Of a stretch of DNA of 64,000 nucleotides, positions 36,908 to 45,636 are shown in pieces. This DNA comes from Qipengyuania proteolytica (GTDB lineage Bacteria; Pseudomonadota; Alphaproteobacteria; Sphingomonadales; Sphingomonadaceae). Position 1 is the first letter of the stretch; each line of letters begins with the position of its first letter. The stretch lies in the NCBI RefSeq assembly GCF_019711565.1, contig NZ_JAIGNN010000001.1, positions 806,001 through 870,000 on the forward strand, given 5' to 3'. The notes beneath the pieces were generated by a model. It made no database searches. It was not told the origin of the DNA and saw only the letters and a list, made by a program, of their open reading frames with translations. Position numbers and translations under genes: made by a program.

Positions 36908-37322
36908 GGCGCGACGCAGAATCTGCCAAATCCGGCGGCGGTTACGCACAGCCGGATTGCAGGTGGCCGTAACAGTCATTCGCGATATCGCACGCGGGAT
37001 CCCGTCCCGCGCAGCCTTACGATCGGTATGACGGACTGCGCAATCGAACCTACCATCAGGAGGTACGACAGCACGGCATGAACGGCTTCGGTCAGCAGCA
37101 GAGACAGGTCTACAACCGCTTCGCCCTGCAGCGTTCGCCGCAGAAGTTCTGCGGCATCGCGGCGGATGTGGCGCGCGAGGCCAGTGTGGTGGCGCCGGAG
37201 CAGCTTTCGCCGGCATCGCCGCACCTTGTCGCGCGCCTGGAGGGTGCGCTGCGCTCAGCGCCGCTTGCCTCGCGGGGCGCGTACGCTAGGCTGGTCTCCC
37301 GGGTCGAGGGAGAACTGTATCC
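36908..37322. other. 415-base stretch without a confident gene
   Basis: Two short open frames oppose each other here: plus strand from ATG 37078, and minus strand 36976-37224 with AAGGTG before its ATG and one hydrophobic segment. Neither is convincing. AGGAGG at 37058-37063 is a perfect ribosome site, but the next ATG is 14 bases away, too far. The region just before the esterase start must carry its promoter. Confidence 0.4.
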
Positions 37323-38240
37323 ATGCCAAGCCTGCGTGCGCGCCTCGTCAATCTTGCCCTGCCGTTGCTCGGCATCAGGCGCTTCTTTTCGCAGCCGGAA
37401 AAGCTGGACGAGCGGATCGCCGCGCTGCGCGAGAAGCCGTCGATCCGGCCGCGTCGTGCGCTCTACGAGGAGTTCGCCATCACCGAGGATGCCTCGCACG
37501 GCTATCCGGTGGTGACGATCGCGCCGAAGGGCGGCGTGCAGCCGGGGAAACCGCACCTCTTCTACCTGCATGGCGGCGGCTATGTGATGGATATCGCCGC
37601 AGTCCATTGGGACAGCATCGCCCGGCTGTGCCGCGACCTCGGGGCGTCGGCCACCGTGCCGCTCTACCCGCTCGCGCCGGAGCACAAGGCGGACGAGATC
37701 CTGGCTGCGATGCGCGCGCTATATGGCGAACTGGTCCAGCGGCACGCGGCAAGCGAGATCACGATCATGGGTGACAGTGCGGGTGGCGGCATGTCGCTCG
37801 CCCTCGCGCAGATGCTGCGCGCCGATGGCGGCCCCATGCCCGCTTCGCTGGTGTTGTTCTCCCCCTGGGTCGATGCGACGGCGAGCGCGCCGGGCCAGAA
37901 GGCCATCGAAAGCCGCGACCGGATGCTCGCGGTCTCGGGGCTCAAGGCCTGCGGCGAGATGTATCGCGGCGCGCTCGCGGTGGACGATCCGAAGGTCAGC
38001 CCGCTGTTCGGGCCGCTCGAGGACCTGCCGCCGATGGCGATTTTTTCAGGCACCAGCGACATCCTGCTGGTCGACGGGCAGCGGCTAGACCAGCGCCTGC
38101 GGGAACTCGGCTCGACGACGCACGTCTATCGCGAATACGACGGCATGTTCCATGTCTGGATGCTGCTCCCCGTGCCCGAAGGGACGCAGGCGCTCGGCCA
38201 AGCCGCGGACTTCATCCGCACTCACAACGGACGGACCTGA
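37323..38240 (+). CDS. alpha/beta hydrolase, hormone-sensitive-lipase (HSL) family esterase
   Basis: 305 residues. Oxyanion motif HGGG at 83-86, nucleophile Ser152 in GDSAGG, acid Asp in GTSDIL and catalytic His in YDGMFHVWMLL complete the HSL-type triad. Members hydrolyse short acyl esters in the cytoplasm. No signal peptide. The stop overlaps the next gene by one base (TGATG), so these two and the following two genes form an operon. Confidence 0.93.
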   Translation: MPSLRARLVNLALPLLGIRRFFSQPEKLDERIAALREKPSIRPRRALYEEFAITEDASHGYPVVTIAPKGGVQPGKPHLFYLHGGGYVMDIAAVHWDSIARLCRDLGASATVPLYPLAPEHKADEILAAMRALYGELVQRHAASEITIMGDSAGGGMSLALAQMLRADGGPMPASLVLFSPWVDATASAPGQKAIESRDRMLAVSGLKACGEMYRGALAVDDPKVSPLFGPLEDLPPMAIFSGTSDILLVDGQRLDQRLRELGSTTHVYREYDGMFHVWMLLPVPEGTQALGQAADFIRTHNGRT

Positions 38241-38668
38241 TGATCGAGAGATTTTCCCTGCTCCTGCCGCTTGCCTGCCTCGCGGCTTGCCAGTCGGCGG
38301 GCGACCAAGGCGAGAGCGGTCCGAGCGAGGCTTTCGACGGGATCGCCGCGGAGGAGACGGTACGCTTCACCGGTACCGAACCGTTCTGGGGCGGCGAAAT
38401 CGCCGATGGTGCGGCTCGCTATTCCACGCCCGACAATCCGGACGGCACGACCTTCACGGTCGAGCGATTTGCCGGGCTCAACGGGGTGAGCTTCAGCGGC
38501 GAGCTGTCCGGCTCGCGGTTCGACCTGATGGTGACGCCGGGCACATGTTCGGATGGCATGAGCGACCGGACCTACCCCTTCACCGCGACGCTGATGATCG
38601 GCGACGAGACCCGTGAAGGCTGTGCCTGGACCGACGCGCAGCCCTATACCGGAGAACCGCAGCCGTGA
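38240..38668 (+). CDS. lipoprotein of the COG3650 type
   Basis: 142 residues. The signal peptide ends in the lipobox LAAC (Cys17). The mature domain has VRFTGTEPFWGGEI, a distant CSDGMSDRTYPFTA and EGCAW, the pattern I know from COG3650-like outer-membrane lipoproteins (two conserved cysteines). Function unknown. It is embedded in a four-gene operon with the esterase and two membrane proteins. Confidence 0.82.
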   Translation: MIERFSLLLPLACLAACQSAGDQGESGPSEAFDGIAAEETVRFTGTEPFWGGEIADGAARYSTPDNPDGTTFTVERFAGLNGVSFSGELSGSRFDLMVTPGTCSDGMSDRTYPFTATLMIGDETREGCAWTDAQPYTGEPQP

Positions 38669-39018
38669 GCGGCCGGGTTCCGCGCGGCTGGCGCATCTTT
38701 TTCTGGGCGGCGGCGGCCTATAATCTCGTGATTGGGCTTGGCGCGTTTCTCGATGCGGCATGGGGCTCGCCCGATGCGGTGGGGGCGGTGCTGATCGTCG
38801 GTTTCGGCATCATCTACGCGCTGGTCGCCCGCGATCCGCTGCGGTTCGCGCCGGCCCTGTGGGCGGGCATCCTCGGCAAGGGCATGGTGGTGGCGATGCT
38901 CGGGCCGCCCAACTGGTTCGGCGGAGGCGACGCGGCCATCGGCGCGATCGTCGCTGGCGACCTGCTCTTTGCGCTGGGCTTCCTCGCCTTTCTGGTGCAC
39001 GCAAGGCCCCATGCGTAG
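38665..39018 (+). CDS. integral membrane protein of unknown function
   Basis: 117 residues from GTG 38665, overlapping the previous stop by 4 bases (GTGA). About four helices: FFWAAAAYNLVIGLGAFLDA, VGAVLIVGFGIIYALVA, LWAGILGKGMVVAMLG and IGAIVAGDLLFALGFLAFLV. No polar motif suggests a transported substrate. Confidence 0.8.
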   Translation: MSGRVPRGWRIFFWAAAAYNLVIGLGAFLDAAWGSPDAVGAVLIVGFGIIYALVARDPLRFAPALWAGILGKGMVVAMLGPPNWFGGGDAAIGAIVAGDLLFALGFLAFLVHARPHA

Positions 39019-39463
39019 CGTTCCCGCGCTTCCCCGCGCGCTCGGCCTGGCCGGCCTGTTGCCGCAATTCGCCTGCGTCGCGGCGCTCTATCTCGGGCCG
39101 GAGGAATGGCGCTACGCCGCGCAGGCGATCGCGTTCGGCTACGCGGCGCTGATCTTCAGCTTCCTCGGCGGGCTCTGGTGGGGCATCGCGGCGATGGCAC
39201 CTGCGGCGCAGAACCGGCGCACGCTCGGCTGGGTGTGGGTCGCAGCCGTCATGCCGAGTCTGATCGCGCTCGTCGCCTACCTGCCATGGGTGTTCGGCGA
39301 AACCTGGCCGGAGCCTTCGCTGGTAATGCTCGGCGGCGGGATCCTGATGAGCCTTGCGGTCGATGCCAAGCTGCGCGGAATAGCTCCCGCCTGGTGGATG
39401 GCGTTGCGGGTGCCGCTGTCGCTCGGCCTCGGGCTGGCGACCGTGGCGGCAGCGCTCGCCTAG
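39011..39463 (+). CDS. DUF3429 family membrane protein
   Basis: 150 residues. Five helices; the block [20 protein letters not shown] is the DUF3429 signature, where a Leu/Ser-rich helix meets a GGxxWG motif. It overlaps the previous gene by 8 bases and the convergent DUF962 gene by 4. Function unknown. Confidence 0.85.
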   Translation: MRSVPALPRALGLAGLLPQFACVAALYLGPEEWRYAAQAIAFGYAALIFSFLGGLWWGIAAMAPAAQNRRTLGWVWVAAVMPSLIALVAYLPWVFGETWPEPSLVMLGGGILMSLAVDAKLRGIAPAWWMALRVPLSLGLGLATVAAALA

Positions 39464-39792
39464 ACGGCGACGCCCGCGCGCTCGAGTTCCGGGCGCAACC
39501 GGCGGGTCAGCCACAGCCACCACATGCGGAAATCGGCAGCGAGACTCCACAGCGGATAGGTGAAGGTCGCCGGGCGATTCTTCTCATGCGCGAAATGCGC
39601 GACCCACGCGAAGAGATAGCCCGCAACCGGCATGGCGGCGAGCAACCACCAGCTCTGGCTGATGATCGCCGCAATGCCGATCAGGACGACTAGCGTCGTG
39701 CCGATGTAGTGCAACGCGCGGGTGCCGGGCCGGGCATGTTCGCGCAGGTAGAACGGCCAGAACTCGGCGAAGGTTGCAAAGCGGTCGGTCAA
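39460..39792 (-). CDS. DUF962/Mpo1-like membrane protein
   Basis: 110 residues. The family pattern is clear: [20 protein letters not shown] near the N-terminus, two helices, [20 protein letters not shown] and the end RPELER. Yeast Mpo1 is an iron-dependent dioxygenase acting on 2-hydroxy fatty acids; the His residues it uses (EH, HYIG, HFxHE) are present here, so a similar oxidation is possible. It begins 9 bases beyond the stop of the S41 protease gene upstream. Confidence 0.88.
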   Translation of the reverse strand: MTDRFATFAEFWPFYLREHARPGTRALHYIGTTLVVLIGIAAIISQSWWLLAAMPVAGYLFAWVAHFAHEKNRPATFTYPLWSLAADFRMWWLWLTRRLRPELERAGVAV

Positions 39793-39801
39793 CTCTGCAA
39801 C

Positions 39802-41226
39802 CTAGTACAGACCCGGGATGCGCAGCTGCGCCGCGGTCGGCCGGTCCGGCCGCATAAGCTCGCGCTGCGGCAGGCCGCCTTGCGCGACCGGACCCTTGCC
39901 CCCGGCGGAAATCGCCGTGCAGGCGCGCCCGCCCAGGAAGTCGAGCGCTGCCGAGATCGAAGCCTCGCGCGGATCGCCCAGCGGGAGGAGATAGTCGTCC
40001 TCCGCCGCGCAGGTCCTTGGCATGACCGATGCGAGACCGTCGTAATAGCCGCCACCGTCGTTGGCATTGACCGTGCGGAAGGCCACGACCCTCAGCCGGT
40101 CATCGCAGGCGGAGCGGTCCCGCGCGATCTGGCCGACGGGCTTGCCGTAGGTGTTGCTGCCGACCAGCGCGATATTGTTGCCGAGGTAGGGGATGAAGGA
40201 ATTGGGCACCAGCTCGCTCGCCGAAGCCGTGCCCCCGGTGCCGATGATCGCCAGCTTCATCGCCGAAATCGCCTGGGGCTGGCTGGCGAAATTGTAGGTG
40301 TCGTTGTTCGCGCTCTTGGTGTCGCGGAACAGCGTCGTCGCGAATTCCTGTCCGACCTTGTCCGCCGCCAGCAGATCGCCGAGCAGCTCCGCCACCGACA
40401 CGAGCCCGCCGCCATTGTAGCGGAAGTCGAGGATGACCTGATCGATCCCCTGCCGCCGGAATTCGGCGAAGACTTGGCGCAGCTGGCGCGCGGCATCGTC
40501 GATGATGAAGGTGCGCAGGTTGACATAGCCGACCTTGGTCCCGCCATTGTCGAGGACCACGGCGCCGTAGCGGTCGGAAATCGGGTCGAGTGCGTACTCT
40601 TCCTTCACCACCGTGACGGTGGCCTGGGTGCCGCCGGGCTGGCGGATGGTGAGGTTGCGGCTGACGCCGGGCTCGGACGGGCCGAGGGCCTGGCTGACGG
40701 CGCCCGCTGGATTTGCCGGATTGGCAGCCATGATGCTCGACACCGTCGTGCCGTTGATCGCGACGATCTCGGTCCCCCGATCGATGGATTGCGCAAAGGC
40801 CGGGGCGCTCTCGAACGCCTCGACGACGAACACGCGGCGCGCGGCGGTGTCGTAGCTGAGGCGAATGCCGAAACCGGCGTTCGAGCCGTTCTGGATGAGG
40901 TCGTTCTCTTCCTGGATGGAGGTGATGTAAGTGAAATAGCGATCGCGGTTCTGCGCCCGCGCGGGCTGGACGAGGGCGTCGATATACGACTGTACGTCGT
41001 CATAATTCGCCTTGTTGACCGCTGTGTCGAGCAGATCCGGGAACAGGTACCACTCGTTCAGCTGGGACAGGACCCAATCCTGGCGATCGCCGAGCGAGCA
41101 TCCGCTGCCGCCGGTATTGCCGCCTCCGCCACCGACGGTCCCGCCGCCTCCACCGTTGCCGCCGCCCCCGCAGGCTGAGAGCGAGAGGGCGAGTGTGGCG
41201 CTCAGAATGGTGCGACCCATGGTCAT
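39802..41226 (-). CDS. S41 family C-terminal-processing peptidase, lipoprotein
   Basis: 474 residues. The signal peptide ends in LSAC (Cys19), followed by a long Gly-rich linker. A helical N-domain (QLNEWYLFPDLLDTA), PDZ-like region (about 125-205: GFGIRLSY, GTEIVAINGTTV) and the protease domain follow. DFRYNGGGLVSV and the Ser in GTGGTASASE fit S41; the Lys partner is likely in GSNTYGKPVG. Outer-membrane or periplasmic protein turnover is expected. Confidence 0.9.
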   Translation of the reverse strand: MTMGRTILSATLALSLSACGGGGNGGGGGTVGGGGGNTGGSGCSLGDRQDWVLSQLNEWYLFPDLLDTAVNKANYDDVQSYIDALVQPARAQNRDRYFTYITSIQEENDLIQNGSNAGFGIRLSYDTAARRVFVVEAFESAPAFAQSIDRGTEIVAINGTTVSSIMAANPANPAGAVSQALGPSEPGVSRNLTIRQPGGTQATVTVVKEEYALDPISDRYGAVVLDNGGTKVGYVNLRTFIIDDAARQLRQVFAEFRRQGIDQVILDFRYNGGGLVSVAELLGDLLAADKVGQEFATTLFRDTKSANNDTYNFASQPQAISAMKLAIIGTGGTASASELVPNSFIPYLGNNIALVGSNTYGKPVGQIARDRSACDDRLRVVAFRTVNANDGGGYYDGLASVMPRTCAAEDDYLLPLGDPREASISAALDFLGGRACTAISAGGKGPVAQGGLPQRELMRPDRPTAAQLRIPGLY

Positions 41227-41457
41227 GGCATTGGCTCCCGGACTGTATGCGAACGACGTCGCTGCAGCCCTCTTCGATGCGCGATTAACCCGGGCTGATC
41301 AAGCAGAGCTGCGATTTCCGCTTCCGTCGAGGGCGATTTCGACGATTTAAGGGGGAAAACCCTGCAAATTTACCTCCGACGCATGGTTTTCGCTTCCTGC
41401 GTGTGCCTTAGTCCCGCCTCGAAGGGCCTAAGACGCGCCCTCGCCAGAGGAGTTGGG

Positions 41458-42042
41458 ATGTCGAGCGGAGTACCGGGTTGGGTCGAACAGGCTGTCGGCG
41501 GAGGAGCGGTGCCCGCGGCGCTGACCCTTGCCAGGGTGGCCGACGAACGAGTCATGGGCCGTTCGGGCTTCGCCCTCACCAGCGTCGCCTTCCGCCATGG
41601 CGGAGAGCTCGACCCGTCGTTCACTGCCTGCGAAGAGGACTCGGTCGCGCCGCCGCTCGAATGGACAGCGCCGCCACCCGGCTCGCAGGAAATCGTGCTG
41701 GTGGTGGAAGATGCCGACAAGGGGCATGTCCACTGGACGGTTTGGGGCCTGCCGCCGCAAAAGGGCAAGTTGCTCGAAGGCGAGGTGCCCCCGCGCACGG
41801 GCAAGAACGCGCACGGCAATTCCGAATGGCTGCTGCCCGACCCGCCGCTGGGCGAAGAACACCGCTACGTATTCCAGCTTTTTGCGCTCGACCTCCCGCT
41901 CACATTGATGCCGGGGGCGACGCATGAGGAACTCGTCCAGAACCTGGACGGACACGTGACCGCCGCCGCGGTCCTCACCGCCCGTTTCGAAGGCCATGAG
42001 GTCGAGGAATGGGACGCTGATGATCTCGGCGACGATGACTGA
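41458..42042 (+). CDS. YbhB/YbcL family (PEBP, Raf-kinase-inhibitor-like) protein
   Basis: 194 residues from ATG 41458 behind AGAGGAG. The core matches bacterial PEBP: GELDPSFTACEEDSVAPPLE, LVVEDADKGHVHWTVWGLPP, GKNAHGNSEWLLPDPP and HRYVFQLFALD. The usual GxxxxYxxPxPP-type pocket is represented by the last two blocks. No signal peptide; acidic C-terminus (DADDLGDDD). Ligand and role unknown. It stands 25 bases before the SWIB gene, probably cotranscribed. Confidence 0.92.
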   Translation: MSSGVPGWVEQAVGGGAVPAALTLARVADERVMGRSGFALTSVAFRHGGELDPSFTACEEDSVAPPLEWTAPPPGSQEIVLVVEDADKGHVHWTVWGLPPQKGKLLEGEVPPRTGKNAHGNSEWLLPDPPLGEEHRYVFQLFALDLPLTLMPGATHEELVQNLDGHVTAAAVLTARFEGHEVEEWDADDLGDDD

Positions 42043-42067
42043 AGCATAGCCAAGGAAAGGATTAGTC

Positions 42068-42319
42068 ATGGCTGGCAAGAACAACGCACTGCAGAAGCCG
42101 GTGAACCTGACGCCGGAACTCGAAGCCGTCGTCGGCAAGGGGCCGATGACCCGCGCCCAGGTGACGTCGAAGGTGTGGGATCACATCAAGGCGAACAACC
42201 TGCAGGATTCCAAGGACAAGCGCATGATCAACCCCGACGCCAAGCTCGGCGCGGTGATCGGCAAGGACCAGATCTCCATGTTCAAGATGACGGGCGCCGT
42301 CTCGAAGCACATGAGCTAA
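42068..42319 (+). CDS. SWIB/MDM2 domain protein
   Basis: 83 residues, all of it a SWIB domain: PELEAVVGKGPMTRAQVTSK, WDHIKANNLQDSKDKRMINP, then MFKMTGAVSKHM. Bacterial stand-alone SWIB proteins are thought to bind DNA or chromosomal proteins. The family is found in alphaproteobacteria and Chlamydia. AAAGGA lies 8 bases before the ATG. Confidence 0.94.
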   Translation: MAGKNNALQKPVNLTPELEAVVGKGPMTRAQVTSKVWDHIKANNLQDSKDKRMINPDAKLGAVIGKDQISMFKMTGAVSKHMS

Positions 42320-42322
42320 CGG

Positions 42323-42721
42323 TCATCGGCGGCGTAGCGGCCAGTCCGTTACGCCGCCGGTCCACAGCGCCAGCCAGACGAGGATCGGCTGCGCGAACAT
42401 CCTCGGCACGTGATAGCCGAGCCCGAACCCGCCATCCGGGCGCGCCATGTCGAGCGCGAAGTGATGGATATTCGCGGGGAATACGCAGACCGCATAGGCG
42501 GCTAGCCCAATCGCCCCGGCCTTTCGAAGACTGGTGGAGAATGGCTGCAGCAGGGCAGCGGCTCCCAGCAATTCTGCGATCCCGGTCCACAGCACGATGG
42601 CCTCGGGCTCCGGCACCCATGGCGGCATGATCAGCAGAAACGGGTCGGGCCTCGCGGTATGAGCGTAACCCGCGAAAGCGTAGAAGATCGCCAGGAGCCA
42701 GCGAAGCGCGGAGCGGATCAT
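42323..42721 (-). CDS. DoxX-like membrane protein
   Basis: 132 residues. Four helices: LRWLLAIFYAFAGYAH, VLWTGIAELLGAAALLQPFS, AGAIGLAAYAVCVFPANIHH and MFAQPILVWLALW. The GIAELLGAAALL and PANIHH blocks are typical of DoxX/DoxD-like proteins. The stop lies 3 bases from the convergent SWIB stop; its start overlaps the cupin gene stop by 4 bases. Confidence 0.85.
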   Translation of the reverse strand: MIRSALRWLLAIFYAFAGYAHTARPDPFLLIMPPWVPEPEAIVLWTGIAELLGAAALLQPFSTSLRKAGAIGLAAYAVCVFPANIHHFALDMARPDGGFGLGYHVPRMFAQPILVWLALWTGGVTDWPLRRR

Positions 42722-43155
42722 GGGCCCGGTTCCCAGTCAGCTTCGGCCAGTTCGAAGCCCGCGAATTCGAAGCCCGGCGAGACTATGCACGAGACGAGCG
42801 TATAGCCATGCAATCCTTCCAGCGGTCGCGCAGCCTGCCACCAGCCCGCAGGGATGACATGCTGAGGGGTCTGTCCGGCAAGCACATCGGGGCCGAGTTC
42901 GATCGTCTCGGGAGCTGCCGCATCACCTTCGGCCAGGCCCAGGGCAATCGGGTCGCCCGTGTGCCACAGCCAGATTTCGGCGGCATCGACCTTGTGCCAG
43001 TGCGAGGCTTGCCCTGGTTCGAGCAGGAAGAGGATCGCCGTCGCACTCGCCCGCTCGCGATCGCCGGAGGGCGCGCGCCAGGTCTCTCGGTACCATCCTC
43101 CCTCGGGGTGCGGCTGAAGACCGAGCCGTTCGATGATCGCGCGAGCTTCGCTCAC
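42718..43155 (-). CDS. cupin, DUF985 family
   Basis: 145 residues from GTG 43155, which overlaps the DUF427 stop (GTGA). Family blocks: LQPHPEGGWYRETWR, ASHWHKVDAAEIWLWHTGDP (cupin motif 1 with two His), HVIPAGWWQAARP and VSCIVSPGFEFAGFEL. DUF985 cupins bind a metal through the His residues; a sugar-related role has been proposed for relatives. Order DUF427-cupin-DoxX forms an operon. Confidence 0.93.
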   Translation of the reverse strand: MSEARAIIERLGLQPHPEGGWYRETWRAPSGDRERASATAILFLLEPGQASHWHKVDAAEIWLWHTGDPIALGLAEGDAAAPETIELGPDVLAGQTPQHVIPAGWWQAARPLEGLHGYTLVSCIVSPGFEFAGFELAEADWEPGP

Positions 43156-43442
43156 TCCTCGAGGACCTCGACGCCCTTCCAGAAGGCGATTCGGTCCTTG
43201 ATCTCTGCGGCGGCCTCCTTGGGGCTGGGATAATACCACGCCGCGTCCGTGTTGATCGCGCCACCGGCGTTGATCGAATAGTAATGCGCGGTGCCTTTCC
43301 AGGGGCAGACGGTGGTGGTCTCTCTCGGCGCCAGCACGCCGCGCGCCACGTCGCTCGCCGGGAAATAGTGGTTGCCCTCGACGACCACCGTGTCGTCGCT
43401 CCGGGCCAGAGTTTCGCCGTTCCAGCTTGCAGTTACCGTCAT
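43152..43442 (-). CDS. DUF427 family protein
   Basis: 96 residues, full family length. NGETLARSDDTVVVEGNHYF, CPWKGTAHYYSIN and DAAWYYPSPKEAA are the conserved blocks, including the CPWKG signature. Beta-rich cytoplasmic protein; related proteins are annotated as nucleotidyltransferase-like without experimental support. It is the first gene of a three-gene operon. Confidence 0.95.
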   Translation of the reverse strand: MTVTASWNGETLARSDDTVVVEGNHYFPASDVARGVLAPRETTTVCPWKGTAHYYSINAGGAINTDAAWYYPSPKEAAAEIKDRIAFWKGVEVLEE

Positions 43443-43512
43443 CGTCGAAATCCTTTTCTTGCGCTGCGGGTTTGCTAGGACAGCCCGCAAGAAAGCCAGG
43501 GGTTCCTCAGAC

Positions 43513-44781
43513 ATGCGCCATTTCGCCCTCGCCGCCGCCGTCCTGCTCGCCGCCAGCCCGGCCATGGCGAAGGACACGCCCGAACAGGTCGCGGCAAGGG
43601 CGCTTGAGGCGGCGCCTGTGTGGGACGGGCATAACGACGTGCCGATCCAGCTGCGCGGCCGGTTCGGCAACCGGATAAACGGCTTCGATTTCGCCGATAC
43701 GCTAGACACGGCCACCGCAGACAGCAAGGCCATGCACACCGACCTTGCGCGCCTGCGGATCGGCAAGGTCGGGGCGCAATGGTGGTCGGTCTATGTCAGC
43801 GCCAGCCTGCCGGAAGCCGAGGCGGTCCAGGCGACGATCGAGCAGATCGACGTCACTAAGCGACTGGTCGCGCGCTATCCCGAAGCCTTGCAGATGGCCC
43901 TGACGGCGGACGACGTCGAGGCGGCGATGCAGGCGGGGAAAGTTGCCTCGCTCATGGGCATGGAAGGCGGCCACTCGATCGGCTCGAGCCTGGCGGTGCT
44001 CCGCCAGATGTACGATCTCGGCGCGCGGTACATGACGCTGACCCACGGCAAGACCCTCAGCTGGGCCGATAGTGCAACCGACGCGCCGAAGCATGACGGG
44101 CTCAATGCCTTCGGCATGGACGTGGTGCGCGAAATGAACCGCATCGGCATGCTGGTCGATCTCAGCCACGTCAGCGAAGCAGCGATGCATGATGCGCTCG
44201 ACGTGGCGCGTGCCCCGGTGATCTTCAGCCATTCGGGCGCGCGCGCTATCAACGGCCACCTTCGCAACGTTCCCGACAGCGTCCTTGCGCGCCTGCCGCA
44301 GAACGGGGGGCTGGTCATGGTGGTGGCGTTGCCGGCGTTTCTTACCGAGGACGTTCGCCAGCAGTCGGCAAATCGAGCGGCGGAGGAGGCGCGTCTCAAA
44401 GTGCTTTATCCGGGCCTGCCAGACGAGGTAGAGTCGCAACTTGCCAAGTGGGATGCCCAAAACCGTCCGCCCGTTTCCAGCATCGCCGACATGGCCGACC
44501 ACATCGACCATATCCGCGATGTTGCGGGGATCGATCATATCGGCATCGGCGGGGATTACGACGGAATGCCCAACGGGCCGGTGGGGATGGAGGATGTGAC
44601 CGGATATCCGGCGCTGTTCGTCGAACTCGCCAAGCGTGGGTATTCACAGCAGGATCTCGAAAAGATCGCCTCGCGCAACATGCTGCGCGTGATGCGAGGG
44701 GCGGAGGCCGTTGCCGCGAGCCAGACCCGGGTAGCGCCCATCGAATATCCGGCAGGCGAGCCGCGCGAGGCGGGCGACTGA
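43513..44781 (+). CDS. membrane dipeptidase (peptidase family M19), exported
   Basis: 422 residues with a signal peptide (HFALAAAVLLAASPAMA). M19 zinc ligands: WDGHNDVP (HxD), the bridging Glu in MGMEGGHSIG, the His in VDLSHVSE and the next in IFSHSGAR; IGGDYDG carries the final Asp. A periplasmic zinc enzyme that cuts dipeptides, related to renal dipeptidase. The ATG at 43513 gives the signal peptide directly and is preceded by CAGGGG. Confidence 0.93.
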   Translation: MRHFALAAAVLLAASPAMAKDTPEQVAARALEAAPVWDGHNDVPIQLRGRFGNRINGFDFADTLDTATADSKAMHTDLARLRIGKVGAQWWSVYVSASLPEAEAVQATIEQIDVTKRLVARYPEALQMALTADDVEAAMQAGKVASLMGMEGGHSIGSSLAVLRQMYDLGARYMTLTHGKTLSWADSATDAPKHDGLNAFGMDVVREMNRIGMLVDLSHVSEAAMHDALDVARAPVIFSHSGARAINGHLRNVPDSVLARLPQNGGLVMVVALPAFLTEDVRQQSANRAAEEARLKVLYPGLPDEVESQLAKWDAQNRPPVSSIADMADHIDHIRDVAGIDHIGIGGDYDGMPNGPVGMEDVTGYPALFVELAKRGYSQQDLEKIASRNMLRVMRGAEAVAASQTRVAPIEYPAGEPREAGD

Positions 44782-44791
44782 CGGCACCGGC

Positions 44792-44983
44792 TCAGTCGTC
44801 GCTGGCGGTGTCCGGCAAATCGGAGCGTTCGGTCGAGGCCATGTCTTCCAGCTCGGCTTCGGTCATGCTGTCGTACATATCCCCGGACGCACCCTGCAGG
44901 TCGCCGACATCGGCTTCGCCGCGCTTTGCGGCGAGTGCCGCGCCTGCAGCCTGCTGTTGCGCCTTGCTCCGCGCCTTTGCCAT
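44792..44983 (-). CDS. DUF3008 family protein
   Basis: 63 residues. AKARSKAQQQAAGAALAAKR and the acidic MYDSMTEAELEDMASTER are the conserved DUF3008 halves, the latter typical for stress-associated small proteins. Start overlaps the DUF2945 stop by one base (TGATG). Confidence 0.88.
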   Translation of the reverse strand: MAKARSKAQQQAAGAALAAKRGEADVGDLQGASGDMYDSMTEAELEDMASTERSDLPDTASDD

Positions 44984-45210
44984 CAGCTGGCGGCCGACAG
45001 TTCCGAGCCGAGCTTGAGGACTTCGTCCCCGTCCTCCTGCTCGATCAGGTAGGCCGGGTCGTCTTCGGAGCCCTTGCGAGTTACTTCGCTCCCCTTCAGC
45101 GTGCGGGTCACCTTGCGCTCGAAGCGTTCCTTGACCTGCCCCTTGGCAGTCCCGCTGCCCCAGTCCCACTCGACGTGCTGGCTGGTTCGATACCTGTTGG
45201 AATTGCTCAT
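44983..45210 (-). CDS. DUF2945 family protein (hypervirulence-associated TUDOR-like)
   Basis: 75 residues. YRTSQHVEWDWGSGTAKGQV and DDPAYLIEQEDGDEVLKLGS are the family blocks; a small beta-barrel is expected. Found across alphaproteobacteria, often beside DUF3008 and other stress genes, as here. Function unknown. Confidence 0.92.
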   Translation of the reverse strand: MSNSNRYRTSQHVEWDWGSGTAKGQVKERFERKVTRTLKGSEVTRKGSEDDPAYLIEQEDGDEVLKLGSELSAAS

Positions 45211-45226
45211 GCGACCTCTCGGGTTA

Positions 45227-45553
45227 TCAGTTTTCGATGACTTCGATCCCGTCTTCGGTCGTGGTCTGGTCCCCGATCGTCGGCTGGGTATCGTCGCCGA
45301 GATCGGTCGTGGGAGTGGTGCCGACAATGCTGTCGGTCCCATCGCCTTCGTCTTCCATCGACTGGATTTCACCGCTGACGGTGGCTTCTTCCTCGACGTC
45401 GCCCTGCATCAGCGCGGGGACGATCCAGGTGATCGACAGCAGGATGATGGCGAGCAGCAGGCCGCCGGCAAGGACCCAGCGAACCACGCCCTCTTTCGAG
45501 CCGCCGCTGGCTTCCTCTTCATCGAGATGTACGTGTCCGTCGTGTCGTTCCAT
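45227..45553 (-). CDS. single-pass membrane protein of unknown function
   Basis: 108 residues: a polar, His-rich N-terminus (MERHDGHVHLDEEEASGG), one helix (WVLAGGLLLAIILLSITWIV), then an acidic Thr/Asp-rich tail without structure. It lies 16 bases upstream of DUF2945 on the same strand and likely starts this small operon. Confidence 0.75.
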   Translation of the reverse strand: MERHDGHVHLDEEEASGGSKEGVVRWVLAGGLLLAIILLSITWIVPALMQGDVEEEATVSGEIQSMEDEGDGTDSIVGTTPTTDLGDDTQPTIGDQTTTEDGIEVIEN

Positions 45554-45636
45554 GGCGTATAGCCCTCCCTTGTTGTGCGACCACAGCAGGCTTTACGCCC
45601 GGAATCGGCGAATGTTCCCCGTGCTGGGGCGTCAAT

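Noticed and set aside
37058-37080. Perfect AGGAGG ribosome site starting a small plus-strand gene
   Set aside because: The following ATG is 14 bases away and no other start codon lies at normal spacing, so it is kept only as a low-interest observation.
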